A stretch of 64,000 nt of DNA from Prescottella equi (GTDB lineage Bacteria > Actinomycetota > Actinomycetes > Mycobacteriales > Mycobacteriaceae): contig NZ_JAIVAH010000004.1 in the NCBI RefSeq assembly GCF_020171745.1, positions 310,001-374,000 of the forward strand, in the 5' to 3' direction. Below the pieces are notes generated by a model. It saw only the letters and a program-made list of their open reading frames with translations, was not told the origin of the DNA and searched no databases. Below, in pieces: positions 1-10,313 of the stretch. Position 1 is the first letter of the stretch; each line of letters opens with the position of its first letter. Made by a program: the position numbers and the translations under genes.

Positions 1-16
1 GCGTAAACCTCCGCAC

Positions 17-73
17 GGCCGGGAACCGAAAACTAGAATTATTTCCAATTCTGGACTGTTCCGGTTCCCGGCC
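17..73. promoter_or_regulatory. Nested inverted repeat upstream of the DUF1214 gene
   Basis: Bases 17-28 (GGCCGGGAACCG) are the exact reverse complement of 62-73, and a second inverted pair, AGAATT at 35-40 and AATTCT at 47-52, lies inside. The outer arm ends next to the ribosome binding site of the following gene. It could be an operator for the MarR regulator downstream, a 5' hairpin that masks the binding site, or the terminator of a gene outside the window. The sequence does not decide between these. Confidence 0.4.
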
Positions 74-87
74 GACAGGAGTTGCCC

Positions 88-1416
88 GTGAGTGATCGTC
101 CCCTGTTCGCCGTCGCCGGCCTGCCGTCCAACGCCCCGGGCGGGGTGCTCGACACCGCACAGCAGATCGTCTTCGAGACCGCGGTCAACGAGGTTGTCGC
201 CCTGCCCGCCGTGCAGGCCGCGCGCCGGGACGTCGTCGAGATGTACCGGGCCGATCCGCAGGGACGCACCGCCGCCGGCGCCGCGACCCTCGAGGCCGCG
301 GCCGACGCGATCACCGTGGCCGCGGCCCAGATGATCGTCAACGACGACCCCTCCCGGCCGCAGTTCTCGTGGGAGGCGAACGCCGCCCACCAGTGGCACG
401 CGCTCGACGTCCCCGCCTCCGGCTATGGGATCGACAACCCCGACAACGTGCACCGGCACGCCGCGGTCGACGGCGCGTCCACCTACGTGGTGCACGGCCG
501 GATGCCCGCAGGCAGCCCGTCCCAGCTGTCGTTCGTCCTGTACGGCGAGATCCCCGGCACCGGCGCGGTCACCAGGGAGGGCGCGCCGATCCTCGGGTTC
601 CTCACCAGCGACCGCATGCACATCGAGCCCGACGGCTCCTTCACGATCACGGTTTCCCCCGAACCCGCCGACGGCGGCGCCAACCACATCCGGACCGCCG
701 CCGGCGCCCGACTGCTCATCGCGCGCGATTCGCTCGACGACTGGTCGGCGCAGACGCCGTCGGAGTTGTCGATCGAACGAATCGCCGGCCCGCCGCTCGA
801 CGCGCCGCGCAGCACCGAGGACCTGGCCGACCGCACCGCCGACCTGCTGCGCCGGGTCGGGCGCTACTGGCTCGACTACGACAACGCGTTCGTCTACGCC
901 AAGCCCGCGAACACCGTGCAGCCCCCGCCCGGGCTGCGGGCGTCCGGTTTCGGCTTCGCGACGAGCGGGCACTTCGCGCTCGGGCCGGGGCAGGCCCTGG
1001 TCGTCACCCTCGACCCGGTCGGCGCGAAGTACCTGGGCTTCGAACTCACCGACCCGTGGGGCGTCGCGCGCGAGTACGTGCGCCGGACCGGGAGCCTCAA
1101 TCAGGCCCAGGCCGAACCCAATCCCGACGGCACCATCACCTACGTCGTGGCCGCCGAGGATCCCGGTACCGCGAACTGGCTCGACACCGACGGCATCGAC
1201 GCCGGGCTGTTCGCCATCCGCTGGCAGTCGGTGCCCGCCGGCGCCGACGTGAGCGGCGCGGTCGGAGCGGTGGACCTGGTGGCCGTCGTGGACCTGCCCA
1301 CAGAACTCGCCGCACGCGGCGCGCTCGTCGGCGCGGTGACGCCCACCCAGCGGAGCGCCCGACTGGACCGCCGGGTCATGGACTACCTGCAGCGACTGTC
1401 GAGCCCGCCGATTTAG
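88..1416 (+). CDS. DUF1214-domain protein
   Basis: Predicted protein of 442 residues with no signal peptide or membrane segment. The C-terminal half, around YLGFELTDPWG and the later GLFAIRWQ, resembles the DUF1214 domain often found with DUF1254 in actinobacterial proteins of unknown function. GTG at 88 is preferred because AGGAG at 77-81 sits six bases before it; a TTG at 82 in the same frame would touch the binding site. The MarR gene follows 34 bases after the stop, so the two may be co-regulated. No catalytic residues are recognised and no reaction can be assigned. Confidence 0.75.
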   Translation: MSDRPLFAVAGLPSNAPGGVLDTAQQIVFETAVNEVVALPAVQAARRDVVEMYRADPQGRTAAGAATLEAAADAITVAAAQMIVNDDPSRPQFSWEANAAHQWHALDVPASGYGIDNPDNVHRHAAVDGASTYVVHGRMPAGSPSQLSFVLYGEIPGTGAVTREGAPILGFLTSDRMHIEPDGSFTITVSPEPADGGANHIRTAAGARLLIARDSLDDWSAQTPSELSIERIAGPPLDAPRSTEDLADRTADLLRRVGRYWLDYDNAFVYAKPANTVQPPPGLRASGFGFATSGHFALGPGQALVVTLDPVGAKYLGFELTDPWGVAREYVRRTGSLNQAQAEPNPDGTITYVVAAEDPGTANWLDTDGIDAGLFAIRWQSVPAGADVSGAVGAVDLVAVVDLPTELAARGALVGAVTPTQRSARLDRRVMDYLQRLSSPPI

Positions 1417-1430
1417 TGAACAGCATTCAC
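1416..1430. promoter_or_regulatory. Candidate MarR operator
   Basis: A perfect inverted repeat, GTGAA-CAGCA-TTCAC, lies between the DUF1214 stop and the MarR start, 20 bases before the GTG. MarR proteins commonly bind short inverted repeats in their own promoters, so autoregulation is plausible. This is inference from position and symmetry only. Confidence 0.35.
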
Positions 1431-1450
1431 AATGAACTAGCATCACCGCC

Positions 1451-1903
1451 GTGCCCGACCACCACGACGCCGCCGACGCGCTCGGTCGCGCCTACGTGCT
1501 CGCGGAGAATCTGTCGGCATCGCTGCAGTCGGGTACCCGCGATTTCGGGCTGACGACCGCGCGGACCCGCGCCCTGCTGTGCGTCCTCGAGAATCCGCCG
1601 ATGACGCAGCGCGATCTCGCGGGCGCGCTGCGCTGCAGCACCCGACAGGTGACCGCGCTGGTCGATGCTCTCGAGAAGTCCGGGCACCTGCGCCGGGACC
1701 CGCACCCGACGGATCGGCGCGCCCATCTCGTCGCGCTCACCGACCGCGGTCTCCGCGACGCCGACCGGGTCCGGCACCTGCGGGCGAGCACCGCGCAGCA
1801 CCTGTTCGACGGCGTCGACCCACACGATCTCGACGCGTTCGTCCGGGTCGCCGACACCCTGATCGCACGTTCCGACCGAGTGCGCCCGCGGCCGGAGGAG
1901 TGA
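1451..1903 (+). CDS. MarR-family transcriptional regulator
   Basis: Predicted protein of 150 residues, usual for MarR repressors. The winged-helix region holds [30 protein letters not shown] followed by [15 protein letters not shown], the recognition helix and the wing with the conserved D-x-R motif. GTG at 1451 is the only good start, though no strong ribosome binding site precedes it. It lies between the DUF1214 gene and prrA on the same strand. The ligand is unknown; an inverted repeat just upstream may be its operator. Confidence 0.85.
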   Translation: MPDHHDAADALGRAYVLAENLSASLQSGTRDFGLTTARTRALLCVLENPPMTQRDLAGALRCSTRQVTALVDALEKSGHLRRDPHPTDRRAHLVALTDRGLRDADRVRHLRASTAQHLFDGVDPHDLDAFVRVADTLIARSDRVRPRPEE

Positions 1904-1947
1904 CGAAGATGAGGGGAAACGCCGCGGCCGCCGGGCACAATGCTCAG

Positions 1948-2649
1948 GTGACCGCCACTGCAACCGTCCTGGTCGTCGACGACGACCCGGACGTGCTCGC
2001 CTCGCTCGAGCGTGGGCTCCGCCTGTCCGGCTTCACCGTCCTCACCGCGTCGGACGGGGCGATCGCCCTGAAGGTGGTCGCGACCGCGGCACCCGACGCC
2101 GTCGTGCTCGACATGAACATGCCCGTGCTCGACGGCACCGGTGTGGTCACCGCGCTGCGCCGGGAGGGCAACGAGGTCCCGATCTGTGTGCTCAGCGCCC
2201 GCAGTTCGGTCGATGACCGCATCGCCGGCCTCGAGTCCGGCGCCGACGACTACCTCGTCAAGCCGTTCGTGCTCGCCGAACTCGTCGCCCGGATCCGGGC
2301 GATGCTGCGCCGCCGCTCGGCGGCCGTCGCCGCGGCCGACACCGATCCCCCGATCACCGTCGGCCCCCTGGCGGTCGACGTCGCGGGCCGACGCGTCTGG
2401 CTGAACGACACCGAACTCACCCTCACCAAGCGGGAATTCGAGCTGACCGAGGTGCTGGCCCGCAACGCCGGGGTGGTGCTGAGCCGGGAACGACTGCTGG
2501 ATCTGGTGTGGGGCTACGACTTCGTCGCCGACACCAACGTGGTCGACGTGTTCGTCGGGTATCTGCGCCGCAAGTTCGAGATCGACGGCACCCCGCGGCT
2601 CGTGCACACCGTGCGCGGAGTGGGATTCGTGCTGCGGGAACCGACGTGA
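1948..2649 (+). CDS. prrA: Two-component response regulator PrrA
   Basis: OmpR-class DNA-binding response regulator of 233 residues. The receiver domain (about residues 5-120) has the acidic pair DDD at 11-13, phospho-acceptor Asp55 in [12 protein letters not shown] and the lysine in YLVKPF. The winged-helix effector domain covers about 135-233 and ends [13 protein letters not shown]. The segments [13 protein letters not shown] and [11 protein letters not shown] match what I recall of M. tuberculosis PrrA (Rv0903c), an essential regulator involved in early intracellular adaptation. GTG 1948 is chosen because the conserved receiver begins a few residues later. Its stop overlaps the kinase start by four bases, giving translational coupling. 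Confidence 0.93.
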   Translation: MTATATVLVVDDDPDVLASLERGLRLSGFTVLTASDGAIALKVVATAAPDAVVLDMNMPVLDGTGVVTALRREGNEVPICVLSARSSVDDRIAGLESGADDYLVKPFVLAELVARIRAMLRRRSAAVAAADTDPPITVGPLAVDVAGRRVWLNDTELTLTKREFELTEVLARNAGVVLSRERLLDLVWGYDFVADTNVVDVFVGYLRRKFEIDGTPRLVHTVRGVGFVLREPT

Positions 2650-3950
2650 GGCCGCAGTCGCTGCGGGCGCGCGTCGCCGCGGCCACCGCACTCGGGGCGA
2701 CGATCATCGTCGCCGCGGTCGGCGTGTATCTGGCCCTCGCGATCGCCCGCAACAACCTGCAGCAACTCGACCGGCGGCTCGAGACCGCGTCGCGGGTGCT
2801 GATCGTCAATGCCGGTGCCGCGGCGCCGTTCCTGAACGTCCTCGGTGACGGCGGCGCGTTCGCGGTGACGATCCGGTCGGGCGACAAGGTCGTCTCGAGC
2901 ACGTCCAGTCGGCTGCCCGAACTCGATCTCGGATCGCACACCGTCGATGTCGCCGGCACCCCGTTCCGTGCGTTCACCGCGCCGCTGAGTCCCGGCTCCA
3001 CGTCCCTGCTGTCGGTGGCCGTCCCGCTCGCCGAGGCGAAGGACCCCACCACCGATCAGCAGCAGCAGGTCGCGCTCGTCGGTGTAGGCGCGATCGTCGC
3101 CGCCACCGGCCTCGGCTGGGTGTTCGGCGGCCGGGCCGTCCGCCCGCTCGTCGAGCTCACCCAGCGTGTCGGCCGCCGCGACCGCGACCTCGCCACCGCG
3201 GCGTCCGGGGTCCGCGAGGCCGACGAACTCGCCGCCGCGGCCGGCGCCATGCTGCAGGACGTCTCCGACGCGCAGGAACGCACCGCGGCCGCACTCGACA
3301 CCGCCCGCGACTTCGCGGCCGCGTCCGCGCACGAACTGCGGACCCCGCTCACCGCGATGCGCACCGACCTCGAGGTCCTCACGACCCTCGACCTGTCCGA
3401 CGCCCAGCGCGCCGAGATCCTCGCCGACCTCGCCCGCACGCAGGGCCGGCTCGAGGCCACCCTCACCGCGCTGGAACGGCTCGCATCCGGTGAACTGTCC
3501 AGCGAGAAGGACCACGTCGACCTCGATCTGACGGAACTGTGCGACCTCGCCGCCGAGGACGCGCAGCGCCTGCACCCGGGCCTCACCGTCACCGTCGACG
3601 CCCCGCCCGGACTCGTCGTGCGCGGCCTGCCGGTGGGCCTGCGGCTCTCGATCGACAACGCGATCAGCAACGCCGTCCGGCACGGCGGCGCACGGCACGT
3701 GTCCGTCGGTGCACGCCGCGACGACGCCGGGACCGTCACGGTCACCGTCGACGACGACGGCGACGGCATCCCGCACGAGGAGAGGGTCGCGGTGTTCGAG
3801 CGCTTCCGGCGCGGCAGCAGTGCCGCCAAGGGCGGCTCCGGGCTGGGGCTGGCGCTCGTGGCGCAGCAGGCCGGACTGCACGGGGGCACGGCCCACATCG
3901 CGGACAGTCCCCTCGGCGGTGCCCGACTGGTGGTGACCCTTGAAAGTTGA
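2646..3950 (+). CDS. prrB: Sensor histidine kinase PrrB
   Basis: Predicted protein of 434 residues. Membrane segments at about 12-34 and 141-161 flank an extracytoplasmic loop of about 105 residues, followed by a HAMP linker. The dimerisation domain has the phospho-accepting His229 in SAHELRTPL. The ATP-binding domain shows the N box [12 protein letters not shown], the G1 box DDDGDGIP and the G2 box GSGLGLALV. It should phosphorylate PrrA, with which it overlaps by four bases (GTGA). The start of the next gene lies within its last 11 bases, so all three are probably translated together. The sensed signal is not evident. Confidence 0.93.
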   Translation: MRPQSLRARVAAATALGATIIVAAVGVYLALAIARNNLQQLDRRLETASRVLIVNAGAAAPFLNVLGDGGAFAVTIRSGDKVVSSTSSRLPELDLGSHTVDVAGTPFRAFTAPLSPGSTSLLSVAVPLAEAKDPTTDQQQQVALVGVGAIVAATGLGWVFGGRAVRPLVELTQRVGRRDRDLATAASGVREADELAAAAGAMLQDVSDAQERTAAALDTARDFAAASAHELRTPLTAMRTDLEVLTTLDLSDAQRAEILADLARTQGRLEATLTALERLASGELSSEKDHVDLDLTELCDLAAEDAQRLHPGLTVTVDAPPGLVVRGLPVGLRLSIDNAISNAVRHGGARHVSVGARRDDAGTVTVTVDDDGDGIPHEERVAVFERFRRGSSAAKGGSGLGLALVAQQAGLHGGTAHIADSPLGGARLVVTLES

Positions 3951-6330
3951 CGGACGCGAGATCCCGGTCAGCGGCAGCCTGCTGCCGCCGCTGATCCGAC
4001 GCACCAGCGACATCCTGCGGGTCGTCGTCGCGCTGATCCTGCTCGGCGCGGTCATCGCCGGCTCGGTGATCACCCGCAGCGAGTGGGACGCCCTCGAGAC
4101 CTCGGTGTCCGACATCGTCGGCATCCTGTCGCCGGGCGTCTCGGACACCGTCTACCTGCTGTACGGCGTCGCTATCCTCGCGCTGCCGTTCGCGATCCTG
4201 ATCCAGCTGATCGTGGGCCGCCGCTGGAAGCTGCTCGCCGGGTACGCGGCCGCCGGTCTCATCGCCGGCGTGGCGCTGTCGTTCACCGGATCCGGGCTGG
4301 CGGCCCCGCGCTGGCACCTCGACGTCTCCGACCGCCTCAACACGTTCCTGTCGCAGTTCCTCGACGATCCACGCTGGATCGCGATGCTCGCGGCAGTCCT
4401 GACGGTGTCCGGACCGTGGCTACCGAAGCGCTGGCGACGCCTGTGGTGGGCACTGCTGCTGCTGTTCGCACCGATCCATCTGGTCGTCAGCTCGATCGTG
4501 CCGGCCCGCTCGATGCTCGGCCTGGCCGTCGGCTATCTCGTCGGCGCGGTCATCGTGCTGGTGGTGGGCACCCCCGCGCTGGAGGTGCCGCTCGAGTCCG
4601 CGGTGGAGGCGCTGCAGCGCCTGGGCCACCGGATCACCGCGTTCCGGGTCATCACCACGGCGGGCAGCGGACCGCTGATCCTCGGCGCGTCCCGCGACGG
4701 CGAGCCCGAGATGATCGTCGAAATGTACGGGCAGAACCAGCGCAGCAGCGGCGCGATCCGCCAGGTGTCCAAGTGGCTCACCCTCCGCAGCAGCGAGAGC
4801 GCGCCCGCGCACGCCTCGTTGGCGCGGGCCGTCGAGCATCGGGCGCTGATGGGGATCGCCGTCGCCGACCTGGGGCTCGCGGCATCCAAGCCGATGGCCG
4901 TCACCACCCTGGACCGCGGTTGGCAGCTCTACGCCCGGCCGCTCTCGCACGGTGCCCCCGTCGCGACGCTCCGCACGGACAACCCGCATCCCCGCGACAC
5001 GCTGCTCGAGATGCTGTGGGACTCGCTCGGCGAACTGCACGCCCGTCAGATCACGCACGGCGACCTGCGGGCGTCGGAGATCCGGATCGACGACGGCCAG
5101 GCCCTGTTCGATGGCTTCACCTACGCCGAACTCGGGTCGTCGGAGGCGCAGATCCAGTCCGACACCGCACAGCTCCTCCTGACCACCGCGGCGCTGTTCG
5201 GGGAGGAGCCGGCGGTCCGCGCCGCGCTCACCGCGCGCGGCCGCGACCGGATCCTCGCCGCGTCGGGCCGGCTCACGAAGTCGGCGATGCCGTCGCGGCT
5301 GCGCAAACAGGCTCCCGACTCGTCCGCGCTGCTCGGCGCGATCCGCGACGAGGTGAGCAACCAGACCGACATCGAGAAGATCGCGCCGGAACAGGTCACC
5401 CGGTTCACCCGGAACCAGATCATCCAGCTGGTGCTGCTGATCGGTCTGGTCTACGTGGCCTACCCGTTCATCAGCCAGGTCCCCACGTTCGTCACCGAAC
5501 TGAAGACGGCGAACTGGTGGTGGGCGCTGGCCGGCCTGATCGTCTCCGCGCTCACGTACTTCGGCGCCGCGGCCTCGCTGTGGGCGTGCGCCTCCGAGCT
5601 GGTGCGCTATCGGCACCTGGTGATCATGCAGGTCGCCAACACGTTCGCCGCCACCACCACCCCGGCCGGCGTCGGCGGCCTCGCGCTGAGCGTGCGGTTC
5701 CTCCAGAAGGGCGGTCTCGGCACCGTCCGGGCGACGGCCGCGGTGGCCCTGCAGCAGACCGTGCAGGTGGTCACCCACGTGGCGCTGCTGATCTTCTTCA
5801 GCGTCGCGGCCGGACGCGACGCCGATCTGTCGCACTTCGTCCCCAAGGGCACGACGCTCTATCTCATCGCGGGCATCGCGTTGGGCGCGATCGGCACCTT
5901 CACGTTCCTCCCCAAGGCCAGGCGGTGGCTGAACAACGAAGTCCGGCCGCAGCTGACCGAGGTGCTCGGATCCCTCGCGCAACTGGCCCGCAACCCGGGC
6001 CGCTTCATGCTGATCGTCCTCGGCAGCGCCGGCACCACCTTGGGGGCCGCGCTCGCGCTGTGGGCGAGCATCGAGGCGTTCGGCGGCGGCACCACGTTCG
6101 TCACGGTCACGATCGTCACGATGATCGGCGGCACCCTCGCGTCGGCCGCGCCCACCCCCGGTGGTGTGGGCGCGGTGGAGGCCGCCCTCATCGGTGGCCT
6201 GACCGCCTTCGGGCTGCCGGTGGGCATCGCGGTACCGTCGGTGCTGCTGTACCGCGTCCTGACCTGCTGGCTGCCGGTGTTCTGCGGCTGGCCGACCTTG
6301 CGCTGGTTGCAGAAAAACGACATGGTCTGA
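3940..6330 (+). CDS. Flippase-like (LPG synthase TM family) membrane protein with degenerate kinase domain
   Basis: Predicted protein of 796 residues in three parts. Residues about 20-215 form a membrane domain of roughly six or seven segments. Residues about 220-470 are soluble and resemble an aminoglycoside-phosphotransferase or kinase fold, with HGDLRASEIRIDDG followed by LFDGF; the catalytic-loop Asn is replaced by Glu, so activity is doubtful. Residues about 490-790 form a second bundle with ATTTPAGVGGLALSVR and SAAPTPGGVGAVEAAL, the paired motifs of the lysylphosphatidylglycerol synthase/flippase (UPF0104) family. The TTG at 3940 overlaps prrB by 11 bases. It may move or modify an envelope lipid; the substrate is unknown. 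A small hairpin at 6358-6374 follows. Confidence 0.8.
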   Translation: MKVDGREIPVSGSLLPPLIRRTSDILRVVVALILLGAVIAGSVITRSEWDALETSVSDIVGILSPGVSDTVYLLYGVAILALPFAILIQLIVGRRWKLLAGYAAAGLIAGVALSFTGSGLAAPRWHLDVSDRLNTFLSQFLDDPRWIAMLAAVLTVSGPWLPKRWRRLWWALLLLFAPIHLVVSSIVPARSMLGLAVGYLVGAVIVLVVGTPALEVPLESAVEALQRLGHRITAFRVITTAGSGPLILGASRDGEPEMIVEMYGQNQRSSGAIRQVSKWLTLRSSESAPAHASLARAVEHRALMGIAVADLGLAASKPMAVTTLDRGWQLYARPLSHGAPVATLRTDNPHPRDTLLEMLWDSLGELHARQITHGDLRASEIRIDDGQALFDGFTYAELGSSEAQIQSDTAQLLLTTAALFGEEPAVRAALTARGRDRILAASGRLTKSAMPSRLRKQAPDSSALLGAIRDEVSNQTDIEKIAPEQVTRFTRNQIIQLVLLIGLVYVAYPFISQVPTFVTELKTANWWWALAGLIVSALTYFGAAASLWACASELVRYRHLVIMQVANTFAATTTPAGVGGLALSVRFLQKGGLGTVRATAAVALQQTVQVVTHVALLIFFSVAAGRDADLSHFVPKGTTLYLIAGIALGAIGTFTFLPKARRWLNNEVRPQLTEVLGSLAQLARNPGRFMLIVLGSAGTTLGAALALWASIEAFGGGTTFVTVTIVTMIGGTLASAAPTPGGVGAVEAALIGGLTAFGLPVGIAVPSVLLYRVLTCWLPVFCGWPTLRWLQKNDMV

Positions 6331-6482
6331 TGGTTTGTGACCGATAATTCTGGAACGCCGGAAGAATTTTCCGGCAACCAGTAGCAAATCGAGACGTAGT
6401 CCCGATAGCGAAAGTGATATACACCTGTTCAGAACCGCGGAGCTGATCCTTGCTCCCGGCCGACCACCGAAGCGGAGAAAGC

Positions 6483-7571
6483 ATGCGCGTAACCCAGAAG
6501 TCCCGCCGGCTCAAAGCACTGATCGGCGCCACGACTGCGGCGGTCGCCGCACTGCCCGTCTTCGTCGGAGCCGGAGTGGCCACCGCCGCGACACCGGGTG
6601 CGACGGACGCCGCGAACGTCCAGTCCGCGGCCCGCGCGAACGGCGGCACCAAGCTCGTCTCGGCGACGTCGACCGGCCCGAACAAGCTCCGCCTGGTGGT
6701 CCGCTCGGAGTCGATGGGGCGCGACATCCCGCTCGACGTCATCCGCCCGGCCGACACGTCCAAGGCCGCCCCCACGCTGTACCTGCTCAACGGTGCCGGC
6801 GGCGGCGAGGACTCGGCGTCGTGGCAGAAGCAGGCCGACATCGGCACCTTCTTCCAGGGCAAGCAGGTCAACGTGGTCACCCCGATGCAGGGCGCGTTCA
6901 CCTACTACACCGACTGGCAGAAGGCCGACGACGCCCTGCACGGCGTCAACAAGTGGGAGACGTTCCTGACGCAGGAACTGCCGCCGGTCGTCGACTCCGC
7001 GCTCGGCACCACCAAGGTCAACTCGCTGGCCGGCATCTCGACGTCGGGCACCTCGGTGTTCAACCTCGCGCTCAAGGATCCGCAGCTGTACAAGGCCGTC
7101 GGCGCGTACAGCGGCTGCGCGGACACCGTGACCCCGATGGGCCAGACCTACATCCAGATCGTCATCGCGGCCCGCGGCTCGGCTGACGTCGAGAACATGT
7201 GGGGCCCGGTCGGCAGCCCGGACTGGCAGGCACACGACCCGATCTACAACATCGGCAAGCTCAAGGGCGGCCCGAAGCTGTACGTCGCCAACGCGTCCGG
7301 CCTGCCGGGCCCGCACGACACGCTCGACAGCCAGGGCATCAACGGCAATGTCGGGACGCTGGCCAACCAGATCATCGTCGGCGGCATCATCGAGGCGGCC
7401 ACCAACGAGTGCACCCACCGACTGTTCGACGCCGTCAACTTCAACGGCATGGGCGACCAGGCGCACTTCGACTTCAAGCCGGCCGGCACCCACTCGTGGG
7501 GCTACTGGCGTGACGACCTGAACAACTCGTGGCCGATGCTGGCCGACGCCATGGGCACCCCCCGGGGATAG
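6483..7571 (+). CDS. Secreted antigen-85-like esterase/mycolyltransferase
   Basis: Predicted protein of 362 residues with a signal peptide at about 1-36 ending GVATAA. The alpha/beta-hydrolase fold resembles antigen 85, which transfers mycolic acids onto trehalose and arabinogalactan outside the membrane. The nucleophile elbow is GISTSG with Ser186, and the catalytic His lies in the family motif GTHSWGYW near residue 337. LYLLNGAGGGED matches the oxyanion strand. ATG 6483 follows GGAGAAAG at a good distance. It is flanked upstream by a 152-base non-coding stretch and downstream by a strong terminator, so it is probably monocistronic. Rhodococci usually carry several paralogues; which lipid this one handles cannot be told. 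Confidence 0.88.
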   Translation: MRVTQKSRRLKALIGATTAAVAALPVFVGAGVATAATPGATDAANVQSAARANGGTKLVSATSTGPNKLRLVVRSESMGRDIPLDVIRPADTSKAAPTLYLLNGAGGGEDSASWQKQADIGTFFQGKQVNVVTPMQGAFTYYTDWQKADDALHGVNKWETFLTQELPPVVDSALGTTKVNSLAGISTSGTSVFNLALKDPQLYKAVGAYSGCADTVTPMGQTYIQIVIAARGSADVENMWGPVGSPDWQAHDPIYNIGKLKGGPKLYVANASGLPGPHDTLDSQGINGNVGTLANQIIVGGIIEAATNECTHRLFDAVNFNGMGDQAHFDFKPAGTHSWGYWRDDLNNSWPMLADAMGTPRG

Positions 7572-7600
7572 TCCGGCACCAGCAGCACCACGCTGAGCAG

Positions 7601-7630
7601 AGGGCGCTCCGACTTCGGTCGGGGCGCCCT
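7601..7630 (+). terminator. Intrinsic terminator of the Ag85-like gene
   Basis: A 13-base arm (AGGGCGCTCCGAC) and a TTCG tetraloop are followed by the matching arm with one G-U pair, then TTTC. It sits 30 bases past the stop codon. Confidence 0.9.
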
Positions 7631-7700
7631 TTCTCGTCCCGCAACTCCCTGAGGCGGCTCATACTGTTGACGTCGGAAGCCGACGACGACGGGACCGGTC

Positions 7701-8159
7701 ATGACCTTCAGCAATCCCCAGGGCACTCGCGGACCGAAACCCCCGCACGGGCGGATGGTGCGCTGGGTCAACAAGTTCGCGATGGGCCGCGTCCGCCGTG
7801 GCGGCAAGTTCATGGGCATGGACACCCTCGTGCTCACCACCGTCGGCCGCAAGAGCGGGGAGCCTCGCTCCACGCCGGTCGGCTGGTTCGCGGGACCGGA
7901 CGGCACGTGGTTCATCGTGGCGTCGGCGGCCGGTGCCCGCGCCAATCCGGCCTGGTATCTCAATCTGGCCGCGCACCCCGACCAGGTGACGATCGAGGTG
8001 GGCGGTGACTCGATTCCGGTGACGGCCCGCGAACTCCACGACACCGAGCGCGCCGACGCCTGGGCGACGATCACGGCGGCGGCCCCGCAGTTCACCAAGT
8101 ACGAACAGAAGACCGACCGGGAGTTGCCGGTGATAGAACTCAGGCCCCGCACCGACTGA
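7701..8159 (+). CDS. Nitroreductase/deazaflavin-dependent oxidoreductase (Ddn-like)
   Basis: Predicted protein of 152 residues from the F420-binding split-barrel family (DUF385), whose best-known member is M. tuberculosis Ddn. Typical features are the N-terminal basic helix, TLVLTTVGRKSGEPRSTPV at about 48-66, then a glycine-rich strand and NPAWYLNLAAHPD. Members reduce quinones or xenobiotics with reduced coenzyme F420; a few bind FMN or heme instead. ATG 7701 is the only start in the expected position. The stop codon lies inside a large hairpin shared with the convergent FKBP gene. The natural substrate is unknown. Confidence 0.85.
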   Translation: MTFSNPQGTRGPKPPHGRMVRWVNKFAMGRVRRGGKFMGMDTLVLTTVGRKSGEPRSTPVGWFAGPDGTWFIVASAAGARANPAWYLNLAAHPDQVTIEVGGDSIPVTARELHDTERADAWATITAAAPQFTKYEQKTDRELPVIELRPRTD

Positions 8160-8180
8160 ACGGTGCAGGGCCTGAGTTCT
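8135..8180. terminator. Bidirectional terminator between the reductase and FKBP genes
   Basis: The arms AGAACTCAGGCCC (8135-8147) and its exact complement (8168-8180) enclose GCACCG/CGGTGC around the loop ACTGAA. The stem covers the last codons of the plus-strand reductase and ends 14 bases from the stop of the minus-strand FKBP gene. Confidence 0.9.
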
Positions 8181-8194
8181 GTTGCTCTACAGGA

Positions 8195-8920
8195 CTACTG
8201 GGTACCCAGCAGGTCGATGATGAACACCAGCGTCTTGCCCGACAGCTGGTGGCCGCCACCGGCCGGACCGTACGCGAGCTCCGGCGGAACCGTGAGCTTG
8301 CGGCGGCCGCCGACCTTCATGCCGGGGATGCCTTCCTGCCAGCCCGGGATCAGCCGGTTGAGCGGGAAAGCGACGGACTCGCCACGCAGGAACGACGAGT
8401 CGAACACCTCGTTCGAGTCGTACTCGACACCGTGGTAGTGCACATCCACGACGCCGCCCGGCTGGGCCTCCGCGCCGTCGCCGACCGTGATGTCCTCGAT
8501 GACCAGCTCGGCCGGGGCCGGGCCATCGGCGGGCTCGATGACCGGCGGCTTCGGCGGCACGACGACGTCGAGCAGGTCGATGACGAACACGAGGGTCTTG
8601 CCGGACAGCTGGTGACCGCTGCCGGCCGGACCGTACGCAAGCTCCGGCGGGATGGTCAGCTGACGCCGGCCGCCCACCTTCATGCCCGGGATGCCTTCCT
8701 GCCAGCCTGCGATCAGGCCCTGCAGCGGAAAGGTGATGGACTCGCCGCGGCCCCACGAGGAGTCGAACTCCTCGCCGGAGTCGAACTCGACGCCCACGTA
8801 GTGGACCTCGACCTTGGCGCCGGGGGTGGCCTCCGGGCCGTCACCGACGACGATGTCCTTGATGACGAGTTCGGTGGGCGCGGGGCCTTCCTGGAACTCG
8901 ATCTCGGGCTTGGTGCTCAT
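8195..8920 (-). CDS. Tandem FKBP-type peptidyl-prolyl isomerase
   Basis: Predicted protein of 241 residues with two FKBP domains, about 30-120 and 145-238. Each carries the family signature, such as IPGMKVGGRRQLTIPPELAYG in the first and the same block with KLTVPP in the second. No signal peptide is seen, so it should act in the cytoplasm as a proline isomerase and folding helper. The two domains are so similar at DNA level that a fairly recent internal duplication is likely. It lies 37 bases downstream of gltA on the same strand and may be co-transcribed. The stop faces a bidirectional terminator. Confidence 0.92.
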   Translation of the reverse strand: MSTKPEIEFQEGPAPTELVIKDIVVGDGPEATPGAKVEVHYVGVEFDSGEEFDSSWGRGESITFPLQGLIAGWQEGIPGMKVGGRRQLTIPPELAYGPAGSGHQLSGKTLVFVIDLLDVVVPPKPPVIEPADGPAPAELVIEDITVGDGAEAQPGGVVDVHYHGVEYDSNEVFDSSFLRGESVAFPLNRLIPGWQEGIPGMKVGGRRKLTVPPELAYGPAGGGHQLSGKTLVFIIDLLGTQ

Positions 8921-8957
8921 GATGTTGTCCGATCAGTAGTAGTCGGGCAGAAACAGG

Positions 8958-10256
<1,299 letters not shown>

Positions 10257-10313
10257 GGAAGGATCCCTCTCAAACTCAGACCAGTGAGTAACTTCGTAAC
10301 ATTCAAGTAGAAA

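Noticed and set aside
4420-6387. Long open frame on the minus strand across the flippase-like gene
   Set aside because: It is antisense to a well-supported membrane protein; the translation is Arg/Gly/Asp-rich without domains, a common effect of G+C-rich codons.
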